From contig OZ244776.1 of the NCBI GenBank assembly GCA_965219515.1, positions 1,488,001 to 1,552,000 on the forward strand: 64,000 bases of DNA, in the 5' to 3' direction. Position 1 is the first letter of the stretch. The number at the start of each line of letters is the position of its first letter. Shown here one piece after another: positions 61,674 through 64,000 of the stretch. This stretch comes from Ilyomonas sp965219515. GTDB taxonomy: Bacteria > Bacteroidota > Bacteroidia > Chitinophagales > Chitinophagaceae. The position numbers and the translations under genes are program-made. The notes beneath the pieces are model-generated. The model made no database searches and had not been told where the DNA came from. It saw only the letters and a program-made list of their open reading frames with translations.

Positions 61674-62690
61674 TTATTTTATAATTTGATCTGTTAATTT
61701 ATTTTGGTGCGCTTTGGCCTGAATAACTAAATCTTTTTGTTGGCTTAAAAGAATTTGAATTGTTTCTTGCTGATCATTGAGTTTTTTATTTTGTTCAATT
61801 AAATACAGCGTCAACTCTTCTATTTTTTGGAGCAGAATCTTTTGGTTGTTGCCCAAATCATTTCCTTTTTCCTCAATATTTTTTGCAGAGGGCACATCCG
61901 GCAAGTGCTTGTTAGTTTTTACAAACTGTTCTACGTCAGACAGAGATTTTAAGTTGTAAGAAGAATCGAACACATAATCCGCCCAGCCAGTTTGTGTAAC
62001 GACGACTTTCTGTGCGGTTACAGTTCCTTTTACAGCAAGAAGAGATTGAGGATTTAAAGTACCTATCCCTACATTCCCGTTGTTCAGTATCATCATTCTT
62101 GGCTGGTTACCGGTAAATACTTTAATACCGCCCCACCCGCTGAACCAAGTGGTCAGCGCTCCGGTTTGAGAATCATTCTGCCAGCTTAAACCATATGAAT
62201 AGTTTGTTTTTCCGTCATAGGTAAAATTGTCCAGATGAAAGGGAGTTAAAACGGTACTTACCGTTCTTTCTAAGCGACAATCCCCTCGTACATCAAGCAT
62301 CATTATTGGATCATTGGTACCCATTCCTAAACGGCCATTCTTGAGTGTCATTTCTTCTGTAAGTGTTGTTCCATTGAACGATGAAAATGAAAGGCGTGGC
62401 TTTCCGCCCAATCCCTTGCCATAAGATATAACGGATTCCCCATCTCCGCTCGATGGATTCCAGGCCATTGCCAGACCATAGTTCGCACTTGCATTTGGCT
62501 TAGGCATTAGTCCTACATTGTTTCGAAAGATGATCCAGTTTGACATATTAACGTCAAGAATGCCTAGCGGACTGGATGTGCCAACACCTATATTATTATT
62601 TGTATAAACAGTGTTAGAACCGGTTGACCATTGCGCCTGTAATGATCCACTTACAAGTAGAATAATCGTTAATGCAGTTAAGGTTTTCAT
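61674..62690 (-). CDS. Fibre-like exported protein with C-terminal coiled coil
   Basis: 338 residues with a signal peptide (LTALTIILLVSGSLQAQW). Repeats of the form NIGVGTSSPLGILDV, RLGMGTNDPIMMLDVRG and NVGIGTLNPQSLLAVKG are found in phage-tail-fibre-like and surface proteins of Bacteroidota. The end, GWADYVFDSSYNLKSLSDVE, then NKHLPDVPSAKNIEEKG and a long coiled coil (LLQKIEELTLYLIEQNKKLN), is typical of this group. It precedes the SpvB-like gene by 33 bp. Confidence 0.75.
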   Translation of the reverse strand: MKTLTALTIILLVSGSLQAQWSTGSNTVYTNNNIGVGTSSPLGILDVNMSNWIIFRNNVGLMPKPNASANYGLAMAWNPSSGDGESVISYGKGLGGKPRLSFSSFNGTTLTEEMTLKNGRLGMGTNDPIMMLDVRGDCRLERTVSTVLTPFHLDNFTYDGKTNYSYGLSWQNDSQTGALTTWFSGWGGIKVFTGNQPRMMILNNGNVGIGTLNPQSLLAVKGTVTAQKVVVTQTGWADYVFDSSYNLKSLSDVEQFVKTNKHLPDVPSAKNIEEKGNDLGNNQKILLQKIEELTLYLIEQNKKLNDQQETIQILLSQQKDLVIQAKAHQNKLTDQIIK

Positions 62691-62721
62691 TTTTTTGTAT
62701 AAATTTTAATTGTTGCTTTAC

Positions 62722-64000
62722 TCATAATTTCACCCCCACCCTAACCTTCAGGGCAGGTGTTCTGGGTATTTGTTGATAGCTCAGGAAGTCCCACAGCAGT
62801 TGCAGGTTGTTTTCTTTCTTTCCCACCTTGTACTTCTTCGTCAGCCCTACAAGCCCGCTGCGCTGCCAGCCGCTCAGGTCTTTTAGTTGCTGATATTTCT
62901 GAAACGACTGCATGTAGTTCATCTCATAGCCGCCCGTGAGCCAGATGTTTCCCTTCGCCCTGATATCGACATAGCTTCTCAGCCCCACGCCTTCGTTTGT
63001 AAGGGTAATGTGCCGGATGCCTTCCCTGCCCCAGCCCATCCGGCAAGAAACGCCTAATCCAATCGTACTCTTATCATTTAACTTGTATCCTGCTGTAAAG
63101 GCTAAATCCGTTGTGGCGGGAATAATGGAATGGCTTTTCTCACTCTGCACGTTCATGCCGTACTCTATCCGTTGCAAAAAGCTTTTGGTATGCTGTGTAT
63201 TGGGCTTAAAGTCCGGCAGCGTCATGTCGCTGCTGCCACCACTAACGCCAAGCCTGCTCATCCTGTCTTTTAACTGGCTTAATTGCGTTTGTGCCGCCTG
63301 CATCTGCTGCTGCAGGTAACTGTTTGCTCCGCCACCTTCCAACGCCTCAGGGCTTGACGCAGGCAATGCGCCAAACCGCTGCTGCAATCCCTGCTGCACC
63401 GCGGCTCTGGTCTGCAAACCCGCCAGTGCTTCGGGCGTGCCGTAGTTTGCCGGTGCGGGAAACAGTTTTGCCAGGCAGCTGTTCCGCTTCATGAAAGATT
63501 GAAAAAGAGGCGATTCCCTCACAGCACCCAGCAGCTTTTGCTCCGTCTTCTCTTTGTTGCTGAGCATCTCTTTGTATTCCCTTACCCGCTGACTGTAATA
63601 AAACGCTTCTTTATTGATGCTCCTGAGCTGCCTGGTAAAAGGACTGCCCTGCAGCTGCTCTTTCAGCTGCCGCTCTCTTTGCTTTACAAACGCTTCGATG
63701 TCGTTTGCCTTTTGCAGCCTGTCCTGCAATCCTTTCAGTTCATCCCCTGCTTTTGTTATCGCCGCAAGCTTGCCGGCGGGCAGCGTTGCGCCGGCTGACG
63801 TTAAAAAGCGCAGAGCCGTCTGCAGGCTGTCAACACCGGGCAGGTATTCGGTGAGCGGAAAGCCTTGGGTGGAATCATAAGGGGCGGAAAGCTTTGCTTG
63901 CAGTTGCTTATACCTGTCATCCGAACCGGCAAAGAGTGGCTGCGCCGCTGCGCTGTCTTTGCGTTCAAGCTGTTTTTGGAGTTTGGCTTCTTTCCTGCGC
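62722..64000 (-). CDS. Coiled-coil protein with C-terminal beta-barrel-like domain, partial
   Basis: The frame stays open to the right edge, so the true start is outside the window; a TTG at 63729 is only an internal codon. The first visible part is a long charged coiled coil (RRKEAKLQKQLERKDSAAAQ, RLQKANDIEAFVKQRERQLK). The last 150 residues alternate like outer-membrane strands (TDLAFTAGYKLNDKSTIGLG, GVGLRSYVDIRAKGNIWLTG) and end with PALKVRVGVKL, a typical outer-membrane C-terminus. It heads the visible RHS gene row and might anchor or export the toxin. Confidence 0.65.
   Translation of the reverse strand, partial: RRKEAKLQKQLERKDSAAAQPLFAGSDDRYKQLQAKLSAPYDSTQGFPLTEYLPGVDSLQTALRFLTSAGATLPAGKLAAITKAGDELKGLQDRLQKANDIEAFVKQRERQLKEQLQGSPFTRQLRSINKEAFYYSQRVREYKEMLSNKEKTEQKLLGAVRESPLFQSFMKRNSCLAKLFPAPANYGTPEALAGLQTRAAVQQGLQQRFGALPASSPEALEGGGANSYLQQQMQAAQTQLSQLKDRMSRLGVSGGSSDMTLPDFKPNTQHTKSFLQRIEYGMNVQSEKSHSIIPATTDLAFTAGYKLNDKSTIGLGVSCRMGWGREGIRHITLTNEGVGLRSYVDIRAKGNIWLTGGYEMNYMQSFQKYQQLKDLSGWQRSGLVGLTKKYKVGKKENNLQLLWDFLSYQQIPRTPALKVRVGVKL

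Overview
The window looks like a chromosome segment of a Bacteroidota bacterium, most likely of the Chitinophagaceae type. The signs are a SusC/SusD pair, promoters of the TTTG / TAnnTTTG form, a HYC_CC_PP protein, RHS toxins with a DUF6443-type N-terminus, and AT-rich intergenic repeats. No species can be named from the sequence alone.

Layout. (1) 1-4.6 kb: housekeeping and metal-related genes (Dabb end, Fur-type regulator, SCO1, MerC, TrmN6, a saccharopine/alanine-dehydrogenase-like enzyme, HscB, tRNA-Leu). (2) 4.8-16.1 kb, minus strand: an apparent operon that starts with a truncated copper ATPase, then DUF2231 and DUF305 membrane proteins, then a complex-I-like set NuoA, a NuoB/heavy-metal-binding/NuoD fusion, NuoH, J, K, L, M, N. 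Subunits C, E, F, G and I are absent. (3) 16.2-24.9 kb: a copper/silver efflux locus (two CusB-type adaptors, CusA, HYC_CC_PP protein, AraC regulator with a CxxC metal-type head) in which CusA and one adaptor are broken. A 19-bp box is shared by the promoters in front of the truncated ATPase (and so the Nuo-like genes) and the HYC gene. (4) 25.3-40.0 kb: xylose isomerase and xylulokinase, a LacI regulator with a perfect 26-bp palindromic operator, then an operon for sugar or sugar-derivative use (DUF6807/PmoA-like, ThuA, two Gfo/Idh/MocA proteins, SusC, SusD). (5) 40.3-64 kb: an RHS polymorphic-toxin island on the minus strand: a coiled-coil/beta-barrel protein, a fibre-like protein, an SpvB-like giant, a full-length RHS toxin with a Hint protease, then a series of start-less RHS tip cassettes, most with their own immunity gene. 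Three insertion sequences have landed in the distal cassettes.

How the parts fit. The best candidate for an undescribed system is the Nuo-like membrane complex. It keeps the proton-pumping subunits but replaces the electron-input arm with one protein carrying a copper-type metal-binding domain and a His/Met-rich linker, and it sits inside a metal-response locus. The second is the RHS cassette array, where repeated RHS cores join directly onto the 3' ends of immunity genes. One disrupted cassette can be put back together in frame as an RHS toxin with a colicin-E3-like ribonuclease tip.
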